In this document: positions 1-11,050 of the stretch, in pieces
How positions within the stretch are numbered: position 1 is the first letter of the stretch
How the letters are laid out: each line of letters starts with the position of its first letter
Source: Cervus elaphus
Lineage: Eukaryota; Chordata; Mammalia; Artiodactyla; Cervidae
NCBI RefSeq assembly: GCF_910594005.1
Contig: NC_057816.1
Span: forward strand, 27,979,797-28,043,796
Reading direction: 5' to 3'
Length of the DNA: 64,000 nucleotides
The notes under the pieces: model-generated
Databases searched by the model: none
Told to the model about the DNA's origin: nothing
What the model saw: only the letters and a program-made list of their open reading frames with translations
Made by a program: the position numbers and the translations under genes

Positions 1-37
1 CCTGGGATCACAAAGAGTGGGACATGCTTGAGCACAT

Positions 38-79
38 AACACTTAGCTAGGAGCTAAGTGTTCCTCATTAGCTAGGAGC
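38..79. repeat. Short palindrome overlapping a 12-bp direct repeat
   Basis: Arms at 38-48 and 52-62 are perfect 11-bp inverted repeats around a 3-base loop. The motif TTAGCTAGGAGC at 43-54 recurs at 68-79, a 25-bp period. Nothing points to a function. Confidence 0.6.
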
Positions 80-230
80 ATCCAGACCAAGAAAACAAGG
101 TTCTGACCATTGGGCTGATCTTCTGTATGAGAAAGTGATTGACTCCCCCAGTTGCATCACTTTGGTGACATGGAAGTCTCCCCTTCTTCCTCCTCTATGT
201 ATATATTTTATTCATTCAGTTAAAAATACA

Positions 231-459
231 GGAGCTTCCCTGGTGGTCTAGTGGTTAAGAATCCATCTGCCAATGCAGGGGACACAGGTTTGATCCGCAG
301 TTCAAGAAGATCCCACGTGCTTCACAATAACTAAGCCAGTGTGCCCCAACTACTGAGACTCACTCACCTAGAACCCCTGATCTCCAACAAGAGAAGCTAC
401 CACAAAGAGAAACCTGTGCTCAGCAATGAAGACCTCGCTCAACCATAAAAAAATAAATA
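231..459 (+). mobile_element. CHR-type tRNA-derived SINE
   Basis: It starts CTTCCCTGGTGGTCTAGTGG, has a tRNA-like B box, then the CHR body with AGATCCCACGTGC and ACCTGTGCTCAGCAATG, and an A-rich end. This is the Cetartiodactyla tRNA-Glu SINE class, older than Bov-tA. The A11 run at 606-616, beyond the next SINE, may be the displaced remainder of its tail. Confidence 0.75.
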
Positions 460-463
460 CTGC

Positions 464-588
464 ATTGCTCAGTCATTTCAGTCATGTCCAACTCTTTGAA
501 ACCCCCTGGACTGTAACCCACCAGGCTCCTCTGTCCATGGGATTCTCCAGGCAAGAATACTGTTGTGGGTTGCCATGCTCTCCTCCAT
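464..588 (-). mobile_element. Bov-tA SINE, 5'-truncated
   Basis: Antisense Bov-tA 3' half, with GTCCAACTCTTTG, CTGTCCATGGGATTCTCCAG and GGCAAGAATACTG. It appears to have landed in the A-rich tail of the CHR SINE just before it. Confidence 0.85.
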
Positions 589-944
589 CAATTACTTAAT
601 TAATTAAAAAAAAAAAGGCATGTATACTTTTTGCCAGGGGCTGTTCCTGGTATGAGATACAAAGATGGAAAAGAGACCTCTCCTATTTTTAGATAGTTTA
701 TGATATAGAGGAACATACAGAGAGGAAGATAGACATTCAGAATACAAGGAGATATATATCATGATCATGGGAAGAACAGAGGCTCTGGATCATCAAATGG
801 AAACATTCACCCAGTCCTTGGAATCAAGGACTTTCCTGAAAAAATGACTGGCACCTGATGGACCAAGAGAAGTTAGATGAAGGAAAAGAGGTGAACAAAA
901 TGAATAGGCAGGAACGTGACGGATGGAAGGGGGAAGCAGGAATA
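589..944. other. A-rich run then unique sequence
   Basis: TTAATTAATTA leads into A11 at 606-616. The rest is AT-rich sequence in which I recognise no repeat or gene. Confidence 0.5.
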
Positions 945-1112
945 AAAAGTCTGGAGGCACATCCCATTCTGGTTCCACCATTTATTAGTGGTTTGACCTT
1001 GGACAACCACGTATCTTTCTCTGAGCCTCAGTTTTTTTATCTGTAAAATGTGGATAATAGCACTTATCTCAGCGTTACTGAAAAACAAGATAATACATAT
1101 ATAAAGTGCTGC
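945..1112 (+). mobile_element. MIR SINE
   Basis: The MIR core and 3' part are recognisable: GACCTTGGACAA, CTCAG, TATCTGTAAAATGTGGATAA and ATATAAAGTGCT. Strongly diverged, as expected for this ancient family. Confidence 0.8.
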
Positions 1113-1124
1113 CATTATTAGCAA

Positions 1125-1600
1125 AGATAGAAACTCAGCTTTAGCCAGTTTAAGTAGAAAGGGCACATTATTGGGATATGCCATTGACCATGAAGAACTT
1201 ATGAAGTACATGGATATGATGCATCTCAGAACCAACCACAGTCAGAAATTCAAATGCCATTAGGACGTTATTGCTTCTCATATCTATTTCCATTTGGAAG
1301 TGGATTTTATATCCCCCTACAGCTGAACACCAGCTTTTTATTCAGCATAGATGATCATGACTTTCTAAGAAGCCAGCTTCTGAGTTGTTTTTTTATCTTT
1401 GGTAGATGTGACTCAAAGAGAGTTAGCTTCTCTCAGTTTTAGTTCCAAAATTCTCAAAAAAGTACTCGTCAGTTGCCCACCCCTACATCATCAACAGTGG
1501 CCAGGGAGTGAGGTCATAATGTATTCACATGATGGCTTCTGAAGTGACTTTGATGGTGGAAAAGCTTCCAGAAAGGAATGGGAGTTAGAGAGGCCATTAA
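1125..1600 (-). repeat. Probable ancient interspersed repeat, family not assigned
   Basis: Phrases such as AAGGGCACATTATTGGGATAT and a later TTGCCCACCCCTACATCA resemble a widespread old mammalian repeat whose name I cannot give. The strand is a guess. It may be unique sequence. Confidence 0.3.
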
Positions 1601-1699
1601 GTTACTGATTCTTAAAAATACTAATTATAGAGTACTCAGTAATAAACCACCTTTGGTGCACATTGACTAGGAGACGTGCACAATGCAACAAACTTTAGA

Positions 1700-1882
1700 T
1701 GAAATATCTAATTAACTCTTAACCTAATGAGGTAGTTAGTATTATTATCTTCATAGAGGGAGAAATTAAGTTACACTGAAGGGGCAACTTGCCCAGGCTC
1801 CATACAGTTAGCAAGGTATATGAAAGTCAGGATTCCAAACCAAGAATTCCCAGCTCAGGGTTTGAGCCATTGCCTATTATGG
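1700..1882 (-). mobile_element. MIR SINE
   Basis: Antisense MIR signature: AATGAGGTAGTTAGTATTATTATCTTC, shortened here to its core GAGGTAGTTAGTATTATTAT, then AACTTGCCCAGGCTC and CATACAGTTAGCAAG. Confidence 0.75.
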
Positions 1883-2675
1883 AGATTTAATTTAATAAAA
1901 GTCTCTTTTCAGTTACAGACCAGACTTCTACTTCCCTTCACTGAAGAATTCTGATCTCTGGTGAGGTGGGAAACAGCTCATTTCTCTATCTTTTCAGTGT
2001 TCAAGGCCAGCCAGAGGTTGCAAGCAATTCTTCCATGAACATGAAAACCAGAGCAGAACTCAAAGACCAGAGTTCTTTAGATGTTGTAGGTCACACAGCT
2101 TTGATGTGATTTTGTTACCAAGGTCTATATCATCTTCTTCTTTCCAACAGAGTATAAAATATCACACCTTTCATGCTAAAAGTGACTTTCACACATGGAT
2201 GCTGACTTTTCATAAACTTTGGTGGTTTAGTCATCAGCTAAACCTATAGATCTCACTAGAAATTAAAGAGATGTGATTCTATGATTCTAAAAATGGATGT
2301 GGGGAGATTCAACTGATTACAGTTTTAAAAAGACAGAGGCATTCAGCACCTGCAAGCTGGTCATAGATTAAGGAGCAGACCAAGCTTGAGTTGATTCAAG
2401 GTTTCCCAGTAGGGTTTTAAAATAACCGAATGTATACCCCAATAAAGTTCTTTGACATTCTTGATAGATCCAAACATCCACCTTAAGTTTCTTCACTTAA
2501 ATCTGCAGGGTGTGTTCATTTATTGGTGTTTTAGTAAAGCAGAGGATGGAAACTAGAGAGTTGTTGGGTAGATGACATTTCATTACTTGTTAATTTTCCA
2601 AATTTAAAGTAAAATGATAGTGAATAAATAATATGATTAGGTCATAAAATGCAAGGACACAGATAAGGTAAACAA
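1883..2675. other. Unique non-coding stretch
   Basis: About 800 bp at average base composition with stops in every frame. I see no repeat signature. Confidence 0.5.
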
Positions 2676-2815
2676 GAGCCCAGAATAGAAGTCAGGTTTA
2701 GGAATCAGTCCTGATTCTACCGTTGAGATGTGTCTTGGACACGTTACTCATTAAGACTGAGTCTCAGTCTCTAATTTGTAAAAAGAGGGCCCTTAACTAG
2801 ATCTCTAACATAGTC
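2676..2815 (+). mobile_element. MIR SINE
   Basis: Degenerate MIR: a CCTGATTCTACC segment, GGACACGTTACTCATTAAGA, then CTCAGTCTCTAATTTGTAAA. Confidence 0.65.
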
Positions 2816-3002
2816 TGTTTCTTTATATTTTCTTCTCTCTCTAGAAGATACTTTTAATAGAACAAGTTTTCTGTATGATAATCTTATACTTACACAAAAG
2901 TAGATGCTAGCTAGAATTTTCTATTATTAACTGTTTGATTCTTCTCAATATTCCTTAAATTCTGCTTTGCTTGACCTTTGGGCTATAATTTTTTGTATTA
3001 CA

Positions 3003-3208
3003 CACCTTCCCTGTTGGCTCAAACGGTAAAGAATCCACCTGCAATTCAGGAGACCCAGGTTTGATCCCTGGGTCGGGAAGATTCCCTGGAAAAGGGAATG
3101 GCAACCCACTCTGGTATTCTTGCTGAGAAAATCCCATGAAGACAGAGGAGCCTGGAGGGCTACAGTCCATGGAGTCACAAAGAGTTGGACACAGCTGAGC
3201 AACTGAGA
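3003..3208 (+). mobile_element. Bov-tA SINE, near full length
   Basis: Complete architecture: CCTTCCCTGTTGGCTC start, B box GGTTTGATCCCTGGG, GGCAACCCACTCTGGTATTC, and end GAGTTGGACACAGCTGAGCA. The open frames of about 70-100 codons antisense to it are by-products. Confidence 0.93.
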
Positions 3209-3844
3209 AGGAAAGGGGGCGAAGATATTATTGCAATTGTATCTGTTCATTTATTCAACAAATATTTATTGAGGTGAAAAGAAATGTGCCTGAGAAGGGT
3301 ATACCATGGTGGCTTAACTTTTATCTAGTAGTATTTTATTTTAAAAAATTGAAAAAAATTGGCAAAATATTAAAATTTGTTCAAAGCTTGTTGTAGGTAC
3401 ATGCACATTTGTTTTAAAGCCAAGTATCTTAATTTTAACATATAATATTTGGTTGGGAATGAGGACTAAGAGAAAAAGAAATGTGTTTTCGTTCCCATAA
3501 GTACTGAAATCACTCCACTTTGCTTCAATTTTTTTTTAGTGTTCAATTATCACTTCATGCCCATAAATACTAATGTGCCAGCACCATGTGAGTTTCAAGC
3601 CTTCAGGTACATCACACAGTACATTGCTTCTTTGTGTTCTGTGTTTGGTCAAGAGTCGTGATGGTACACTTTGGCATTACAAATTAAAAAGGCACATCAA
3701 ACTTTTTATGAGGATGATGAGGATGGTACAGACCTCTCAGAAATGCCTTTCTTCAACCCAAAATAGAAACTTCCCATTTGAAATGTTTCCTGGTGTACTT
3801 AGCATAAAGAGCATTAAACATGAGGTATAATTTAGCCTAGATTT
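3209..3844. other. Mostly unique AT-rich sequence
   Basis: A scrap at 3246-3275 (TTATTCAACAAATATTTATTGA) looks like an antisense L2/MIR end; only that 20-base core is diagnostic. The 85-codon plus-strand frame starting at 3573 has no recognisable domain or initiation context. Confidence 0.4.
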
Positions 3845-3970
3845 TTGCACTGCTCCATCCTAAGCTCCAAGACATGAGGCAAGTCATTCTCCTAAATCTC
3901 ATTTCCTTCATATATTAGTTGGGAAAAAAATAATAGTACTATTCTCATAGTTTGTTATAAGAAGAACTGG
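3845..3970 (+). mobile_element. MIR SINE fragment
   Basis: GCAAGTCATTCTCCTAAATC, CATTTCCTTCATATATTAG and AATAATAGTACTATTCTCAT follow the MIR 3' half. Confidence 0.65.
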
Positions 3971-4109
3971 CTTTACCATGACACAAATAAAAGATAAGTT
4001 TCAAGTCATCATTTGTGCAGATTTTCTCCAAATTGAGTACCTGATTTTGTATTTGTAATTTTGTATTGCCAAGCGAAATATTTAAGTAAATAGAAAACAT
4101 TATAGGAAT

Positions 4110-4525
4110 GTATCTTCTATGAAGGAGAGAGACAGAGGCTTTAAGGAACTAGCTTACATGACTGGAAGCTGTCTGATCCAAGATTTGCAGAGTAGAACAG
4201 CAAACTAGAAATTCGAGGAAAAATTGATGCTATAATCTTCAGTCTGAATTCTGACTGGTACGCAGGAAATTCAGGCAGGGATTCCATGTTATGGTCTGGA
4301 TGCAGAATTCCTTCTCTCCTAGCGAACCTCAGTTTTTGCTTTTAAGGCCTTCAGCTAATTGAATGAGGCCCATTTGCATAATCAAGGGTAATCTTCTTAA
4401 AGTCAACTAATTTTAAATATTAAATTATAGCTACCGCAAACCTTCCTAGCAATATCCAGACTAGTGTTTGGCCAAGTGACCAGGCACCATACATTCATCA
4501 AGTTAACACATAAATTTAACTACTA
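4110..4525 (-). repeat. Ancient LTR-like interspersed repeat, family A (unassigned)
   Basis: Antisense copy of a widespread mammalian repeat. Its sense 5' end reads roughly GTTAATTTTATGTGTCAACT; here this appears as CAAGTTAACACATAAATTTA at 4499-4518. The middle has AAGGCCTTCAGCTAATTGAA. A sense copy lies at 26371-26738. The LTR nature is inferred from TG-like and CA-like ends in the family. Confidence 0.6.
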
Positions 4526-4576
4526 CACAGAGTGAGTGTTCAACGAATCAAAGTGTCCAAAAGGTTCTAATTAATT

Positions 4577-4682
4577 TTTCCTCCTCTTCTTTTCTTTCTC
4601 CTTCCCCTCCTCTTCCTCTTTTCTGCTTCTCCTCCTTCTTTTTCTTCTTCTCTTTCTTCTTTTTTCTCCTCCTTCTTCTTTG
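4577..4682. repeat. CT-rich low-complexity tract
   Basis: About 105 bp almost purely pyrimidine on the plus strand, mixing TTC, CTC and TCC units without a fixed period. Confidence 0.85.
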
Positions 4683-4689
4683 CCTTCTG

Positions 4690-5985
4690 ATAGTCTAGTT
4701 TTCTAGAACAGTACCTGGAATTTGAAAGGTTCTCAAAAAACTTTTTGAGGAGATGAGTATGTCAAGAAATGCAAGAAGGAATGAAGGAATAAAAAGGTCA
4801 TTGAGAGCAAACAGCTGATATACAGACCCTTCAAAATGGCCAGCATAGTCAGGTCCAAAAAATTTGGCTGGATGCCACAACAAATAATGACAAATGGAGG
4901 CTGGTATATATCCTGTATTTTTGTCCTAGTTCACAAGCTCGGGTCCTAACACATGGTTATGCTAAATATTACAATTTTTGTATAACTATTTTACTTACTC
5001 AAGCCAAAAATAGACTTAACATATCCAACATCTATGCCTTCTTAATTACTATTCCCTGGATTACAGCTGGATTTAAAGATCATAAATATTTTCCTTCTAA
5101 TCTGAACTATCCATAATATAAGGCAGCATTCAGTCATAATCCTTATATTATTCTTTCTTTTTCCCATGTTCAAAATGTCAGTCCAGTTTTCACCCCTTTC
5201 TCACTCTTGCCTGTTTCTTAATTCAAAAGGTGTTCTTTCTTCAAAAGAGAGTCACAGAATGGGAGGCAGCAGAAGAATTATGTTCTAAAATTCAGTAAAC
5301 ACTTCTCTCTTGTGCTGGGGAAGCCTGTAGGCTTGCCATAGAGAGATGAGGTTAATGGATTAAAACCAATCCACTTTCCTGTCCTGTGATTCTGCTTCAA
5401 CACCCATGCGAACATCAGGAATCAAATCATTCCATTTCCCTACACCCTTAATAAATCAGGCTTCCCTGGAGGTCAAAGGTGAAAGAGGTGTTTATTTGCA
5501 TCTCAGTTTAAATCTCTACTCAGTAGCATGCTTCAAAATGGTTCTTCCTGAGAACATATGTATTTTTATCAAAATGCCAATTACATTTGTTCCCTCAGTG
5601 TTATCAGACTGGCCCCATTTTGTGAGTGATTTGTGTATGGAACTTGTAATTTACACAGATCAGACACCGGCTCACCCCAAGGACTCTGGCGTGTGAAGTC
5701 TCACTAGTGACTGAAACTAAGGCAAACTTGCCCCCTCAACCTCTCAATGTACTTTCCACTCTTTGAATGGGATGTGTTTACTATACATTGAGCTTACGAG
5801 GCTTGAGAGGTAGATGAATTTGTACATTCCTTCATTTCTCCATTTTTTCTGGGAATAGCTGAATTAACTGAGCATTCATAAAGTTTTCTTAGTTGGTACA
5901 AATTTTAGAGATGTTCTAGTATACTCTTTCATTTATAAATGAAGTAGTATATATATTTATGTCATTTCATGTTCCTTGAACGCTG
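4690..5985. other. Unique non-coding stretch
   Basis: About 1.3 kb without a recognised repeat. The 96-codon plus-strand frame at 5406-5696 has no recognisable domain. Confidence 0.45.
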
Positions 5986-5987
5986 AT

Positions 5988-6058
5988 TTATTAAACATTT
6001 ATTGGACACCCTCTATGGTCCTGGCATATGTCAGTAAGTGAACAGTCATGGAGCCTCA
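5988..6058 (-). mobile_element. L2 LINE 3' fragment
   Basis: TTTATTAAACATTTATTGGA, then CCTCTATGGTCCTGGCATAT and AAGTGAACAGTCATGGAGCC follow the antisense L2 3' end. Confidence 0.6.
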
Positions 6059-6061
6059 TGG

Positions 6062-6088
6062 AATTTTCACTTGTGGCAAGTGAAAATT
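6062..6088. repeat. Perfect 12-bp hairpin
   Basis: AATTTTCACTTG (6062-6073) and its exact reverse complement (6077-6088) flank a TGG loop. Confidence 0.9.
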
Positions 6089-6279
6089 GTAACCCTAAAC
6101 CAAAATATAATGCCAAAAATTTGCGTAATTACAAGTTACATTAAAAGCTATGAAGAAAAATGCAGAGTAATTTGTGAGTATAAATAAAATAGGGGACCTA
6201 AGTTTTTTGGGGTGGCAGGAATCAGAGGTTTCCCCAGGGAGTTACTACTCTTAGTTGAGACTGGAGGGATTAGTAATGT

Positions 6280-6365
6280 TATTACGAAGTCTCTCTGTGC
6301 CTCAATTTCCTCATCTGTGATATGAAGGAATTGGACTGAATTCTCTTCTAGCTCTAAAATGAATT
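6280..6365 (+). mobile_element. MIR-class SINE fragment
   Basis: CTCAATTTCCTCATCTGTGA then TTGGACTGAATTCTCTTC and AGCTCTAAAAT match a MIR 3' segment. Confidence 0.7.
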
Positions 6366-7489
6366 ATTCCCCAAATTTACAGATAGGGGATTTAAGTTTG
6401 ACTGGAAAACAGATGTGACTATTATTCAGGAAGTTGCTGGTTTTTACATTTATGTGGATTGTTTATTATATATTTCGGTAAGAAAAGATACTTAAGACTG
6501 GTATTTGGGCACCCAATCTTTTCTCAATATGCTCAAATCAAATCCTCTACCTTGGGCTGAGCTCCCGTGGGATTTCCATGGTATCTTTTAATCAAAACCT
6601 GAGCATAGACTGTATAAAGGCCCCAGATTTCTCTTTCAATATACACACGGGGACCGAGAGAGTTATTTCCTTTTCCATATAAAATCATCTCCCCAATGGA
6701 AAATATGGTTCAAATTAGGCACCGATTCCATGAATGAGTGCAGTTTGAATGTTCTATGTCAACATTTAAAAGACTATCAAAAATGAGAAATGTACATTGT
6801 ATGTATTTATGTTAAACTCTGGATTTATTCTCTTTGGAAACATTAGCATCTCAATCCCCACCTGGGTAAAACCATCTTATTTTAACTTGCAGATCATTTA
6901 AAGGAAAAAAGTAGGAAGAACGGTTGCTGTAGAGGCTGGTTTTGGGCTGTGAGCACAGTTGGTTCTGAAATTACGCTGGTCTGGCCCTTGGGAGCTCAGT
7001 GAACTAAACTGGAACATTCTGTTTCCAAAATGAGCAATGATTTTCTGAGACAAGGATTGGCTCAAGTTGTTAAAATTCTCCCATATATATTTCTAAATAT
7101 TTTATATTTTCTATAGTTTGTCTTTAAAAACAGGAGTGATTGAGGAACAAACATGAAGAGAAACTGAGAAATGGAAATTCATTGCTATGACTTCTTGTCT
7201 TCCCCCCTCCCCACCCTAGGACACCCATGGTTGTGACTATATGGCACACACATAATAGAGTCATAATTTTTGCTAAAAATTATGTCTAGCTCATATGACA
7301 TAACTTACTATATAAATATTTCATAGCATTACGCACATATGTGCATGACTCACTAAAGTCCCAGCAAGACTCCTTGGTGTTCCCCCAAATGAAATAGGAG
7401 TGAGCCATCATTTTAGTATATAGAGTTCTTTTAAATTCTGTTTTAATGTTCCGTGAACAAGTTAATCTAGGGATTTTTCTTCTTTTTCT
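6366..7489. other. Repeat-poor unique block
   Basis: About 1.1 kb with no repeat I recognise and no credible frame. Its complexity looks higher than the flanks, so it is a candidate for comparative analysis. Confidence 0.45.
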
Positions 7490-7610
7490 CTTTTAGGAGA
7501 TAGCTGTTCTTATAATCAGTTTTATAGATAGTGACATGAAGACACAAAAGATAACCATCTTGCTTTTGCACATAGGCAAGTATTCAATGTAAGGATTAGA
7601 ATTCAGGAAA
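7490..7610 (-). mobile_element. MIR SINE fragment
   Basis: TTTTATAGATAGTGACATGA, GCACATAGGCAAGTATTC and GGATTAGAATTCAGG follow antisense MIR. Confidence 0.5.
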
Positions 7611-8135
7611 TGCTGAGAACACAAATTTTCCCCATGAAAAGTTCACTGTTAATTGCCTGTCATTCAATGTTAGCTAAGAGTCAACTGGGATCCTATGAGA
7701 AAAGACCGATCCCATATTTATGAAGGTAAAAAGGAATAACAAACTTGTCAAAATTTTGCCTGTCTAATCTCTCTGTGCTTCCATTCTCCCTGGAAGAAGC
7801 TGGTATGTGTTTTTGTGTCTGTGTGGGAGGGGTTGTTTCAGGCAAAGAAAGACTCTCCCAATTGAAGTAGAGTCTCCTCCATAGGCAACAGGGGATGTTA
7901 AAGTTAAGGGGGGACTTCAGCCAAAACCCTTCCTGATTACTGAAGTCCTCAGTGTCAGGGACAAGAGTCTGAAAGGTTATAAAATGGGAGGGGACAAAAT
8001 ATGATATCAAGTCAGGATCTCAAAACAAGAGTTGGGATTTGGTTGATAAAAATAGTAGAAGTGAATTGGGAAAATATAAGCATGAGATCATTGGCTTAGC
8101 CTTCAAACATGATCTTTGGCCTAAGTCAACCTAAA
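7611..8135. other. Unique non-coding stretch
   Basis: A 105-codon minus-strand frame at 7693-8010 shows no domain or signal and is most likely chance. Confidence 0.45.
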
Positions 8136-8341
8136 TATTGCTGAATGTGAAAGTGGCTCAGTCATGTCCGACTCTTTGCGACCCCATGGACTATATCGTC
8201 CGTGGAATTCTCCAGGCCAGAATACTGGAGTGGGTAGCTTTTCCCTTCTCCAGGGGATCTTCCCAACCCAGAGATCCAACCCAGGTCTCCCACATTGCAG
8301 GCCGATTCTTTACCAGCTGAGCAAGAGAAACCTATTGCTGA
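8136..8341 (-). mobile_element. Bov-tA SINE with 9-bp target duplication
   Basis: TATTGCTGA at 8136-8144 and again at 8333-8341 bracket an antisense Bov-tA body (8145-8332) with GTCCGACTCTTTGCGACCCC. The exact duplication supports the boundaries. Confidence 0.95.
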
Positions 8342-8829
8342 CATACTTGTTAAATTCAATGCATCAGGGTGACAATATCAAAGATTAAGATAACTAGAAA
8401 ATCATTGAGTATAATCTCTATAATTTCTTCTAAAATAAGCATTGCCCTCCCCTAGGTCGGATCAGTACTTGGGATCACAACAGTGACAACACTATGTAAT
8501 AAGTTCCCTAGTATTTGAAACACATTAAAAGATGTTGAAGTAAAGTATTAAAAGATGTTGAAGCATCCTACTGATGACAACCAATGGGGACCCACTATAT
8601 CCCCAACCATCATAATATCCAAAACTATTTCATCAAGAAAAATTATGCTATGTTTAGTGATTTTTCATGCATTTGTGATATGATAGTTCTTTGCTAACAT
8701 TTATGGTGTAGATAATCTCTTAAACAGATTGCTTAAGCAGAACATTCTATCATACAGTAAACTTTTATTACACTTAAGAAAATAAGTTTTAGTTTTCCAG
8801 ACTACCAAGTGATTGATTGTTTAATTCAT
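8342..8829. other. Unique sequence with a 24-bp tandem duplication
   Basis: ATTAAAAGATGTTGAAG occurs at 8524-8540 and 8548-8564, a local duplication. The rest is plain AT-rich DNA. Confidence 0.7.
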
Positions 8830-8960
8830 CATCAGGCATTTATTGGGTACTTAATGTATTCCAGGCACTGGCCAGGGACTGAAATTTAAAGACAAATAAA
8901 TTCAGTGTCTAGACTCAAGAATCTGCCCTTTAGTGGCAGGAAGAACTGAGCCACCAACAT
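8830..8960 (-). mobile_element. L2 LINE 3' fragment
   Basis: GGCATTTATTGGGTACTTAA, TATTCCAGGCACTGGCCAGG and GACAAATAAATTC follow the antisense L2 3' end. Confidence 0.65.
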
Positions 8961-9237
8961 AATACATACTGAAATGTCCTGTGTTAGAGGCAGACACAGA
9001 ATACTTTGGAAATCTGCAGAAGGTAGGGAGTGTTTAGTTGATCCATGGTGAAGGGCTAGCTAAGGAAAGATTTAACTAGTCATTTTCCTTGAAATGATTA
9101 AGCAAAAATAGAAGCTGTGGAGGAAGAGTATTTTGAGCAGAGAAAAAAAAAATCTTTGTAAACTTCAGTAAACATAACATATAAATAATTCATGGTGTAT
9201 TAAAGGAACAAGGTGCAGGGAAGAAAAAAAGGAGGCT

Positions 9238-9281
9238 AAGAAGTAAGCGGGGAAAAAAAAAAAAAAAAGAAGTAAGCGGGG
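9238..9281 (+). mobile_element. Poly(A)-only retroinsertion between 15-bp direct repeats
   Basis: AAGAAGTAAGCGGGG at 9238-9252 is repeated exactly at 9267-9281, separated only by a run of A. This is the target-duplication plus poly(A) hallmark of L1-driven insertion with no body left. Confidence 0.75.
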
Positions 9282-9327
9282 GTAGACTGGATGAATCTTG
9301 TATCCTTAGAAAAATGGGAATTTTAGG

Positions 9328-9356
9328 GTGTGTTTGTGTGTGTGTTTATGTTTGTG
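9328..9356. repeat. TG microsatellite, interrupted
   Basis: Alternating TG with TTT interruptions. Confidence 0.85.
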
Positions 9357-9514
9357 AAAAAGTTCAGAATACCCCTCACCATGTTCATTTAATTGAAAAA
9401 TAATATTTATTAGTCAGGATTTATGTATATATATAATTACCTACTTCTTGCCCCCAGTTAAGACTGAAAGATTTCATTTCAGAAAGCTGACAGAGCATTA
9501 TAGGGTGAAAAAAA

Positions 9515-9650
9515 AGAAGAAAAACCTTGATGTTTGGAATCAGATGGATCTGAGTTTGAATTTTGACTTTTTTAACCTCTTGACTCTGTAACCTTGAGAA
9601 AAGCCACTAAGTTGTCAGTAGAGATGCAAGGTTGCTGTGAATTTTGAATA
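9515..9650 (+). mobile_element. MIR SINE
   Basis: GGAATCAGATGGATCTGAGT, TTGAATTTTGACTTT and CTGTAACCTTGAGAAAAGCC match the MIR 5' half. Confidence 0.75.
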
Positions 9651-10183
9651 AAATAAAACACAGAAGGATTTTATCCTAGGGTTTGCAATATGCAACAATA
9701 GTTAATTATGTGTTTTCCACAGGTGTGCTCTTTATCTTCCTTACTACACTTATTAGAAATAATAATGTGGATTAAAATAGGAGAGGAGTAATCAACTTGG
9801 CACTCAGTATCTAACTTCAAATAAATATGGATTTAGGACCAATGACAATAAAACTTACCTCCCCTCACAGACTACCCCAACATATATCCATACCCTCTGA
9901 CTTCATCGTCTCCATCATTCAGTGTCCTTGGGCAAATCTGGACATCTAAAATCTCTCCTATGTGATACCTCCTGGTTTCCTGCCCCCTCAGAATAAGACT
10001 GTATTTTCCAGGATTATTCAACCCTCATTAAGAGCTAGTACCCCATTAATTTTTCTTGGTGAACTCACTGTTAAAGAAACTTGACAATGTGCAGTCCTTC
10101 ACAGCTTAAATATTTTCATCCTGACAGGAAAATATCAATTAGATCTTGTTATGGATCAAGCAGTAGAAACCAACTTTGGCTGA
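9651..10183. other. Unique non-coding stretch
   Basis: No repeat recognised. It ends just before a TTTC run. Confidence 0.4.
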
Positions 10184-10209
10184 CTTTTCTTTCTTTCTTT
10201 CTTTTTTTA
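10184..10209. repeat. (TTTC)n microsatellite
   Basis: Four to five TTTC units followed by T7. Confidence 0.85.
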
Positions 10210-10254
10210 GAGAAGGGCCTTTATTGGAATGCAAGTCATGTACAAAATAACCTA

Positions 10255-10345
10255 CCAATTCACAGTGCATGGTTAAATGTTTTTGATATATTCACAGATT
10301 TGTTCAACCAAACCATCACCATAATCAATTTTAGAATTTGGCTTG
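10255..10345 (-). mobile_element. L1M 3'UTR fragment
   Basis: ATATTCACAGATTTGTTCAA then CCAAACCATCACCATAATCA follows the antisense 3' region of old L1M/L1ME elements. Confidence 0.6.
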
Positions 10346-11050
10346 CTTGAAATAGAACTGCCATATGACCCAGCAATCCCACTCCTGGGCATACACACCA
10401 AGGAAACCAGATCTGAAAGAGACACGTGCACCCCAATGTTCATCACAGCACTGTTTATAATAGCCAGGACATGGAAGCAACCTAGATGCCCATCAGCAGA
10501 CAATAGATAAGGAAGCTGTGGTACATATACACTGTGGAATATTACTCAGCCATTAAAAAGAAATTCATCTGAATCAGTTCTAATGAGATGGATGAAACTG
10601 GAGCCCATTATACACAGTGAAGTAAGCCAGAAAGATAAAGACCAATACAGTATACTAACGCATATATATAGAATTTAGAAAGATGGTAACGATAACCCTG
10701 TATGCAAAACAAAAAAGAGACACAGATGTACAGAACAGACTTTTGGACTCTGTGGGAGAAGGTGAGGGTGGGATGTTTTGAGAGAACAGCATTGAAACAA
10801 GTATACTATCAAGGGTGAAATAGATCACCAGCCCAGGTTGGATGCATGAGACAAGTGCTCAGGGCTGGTGCACTGGGAAGACCCAGAGGGATGGGATGGG
10901 GAGGGAGGTGGGAGGGGGGATCGGGATGGGGAACACATGTAAATCCATGGCTGATTCATGTCAATGTATGGCAAAAACCACTACAATATTGTAAAGTAAT
11001 TAGCCTCCGACTAATAAAAATAAATGGAAAAAATAAATAAAAGTAAATAA
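10346..11050 (+). mobile_element. L1 3' end (ruminant L1), ORF2 tail plus 3'UTR
   Basis: Sense L1 sequence: CATATGACCCAGCAATCCCA, ATAGCCAGGACATGGAAGCA and GGAATATTACTCAGCCATTA encode the ORF2 C terminus. A G-rich 3'UTR (GGGATGGGGAGGGAGGTGGG) and an AATAAA-rich tail follow. It is 5'-truncated, and I see no target duplication. Confidence 0.9.

Noticed and set aside
873..1235. 120-codon minus-strand frame
   Set aside because: Antisense to a MIR; hydrophobic stretches come from its T-rich 3' region.
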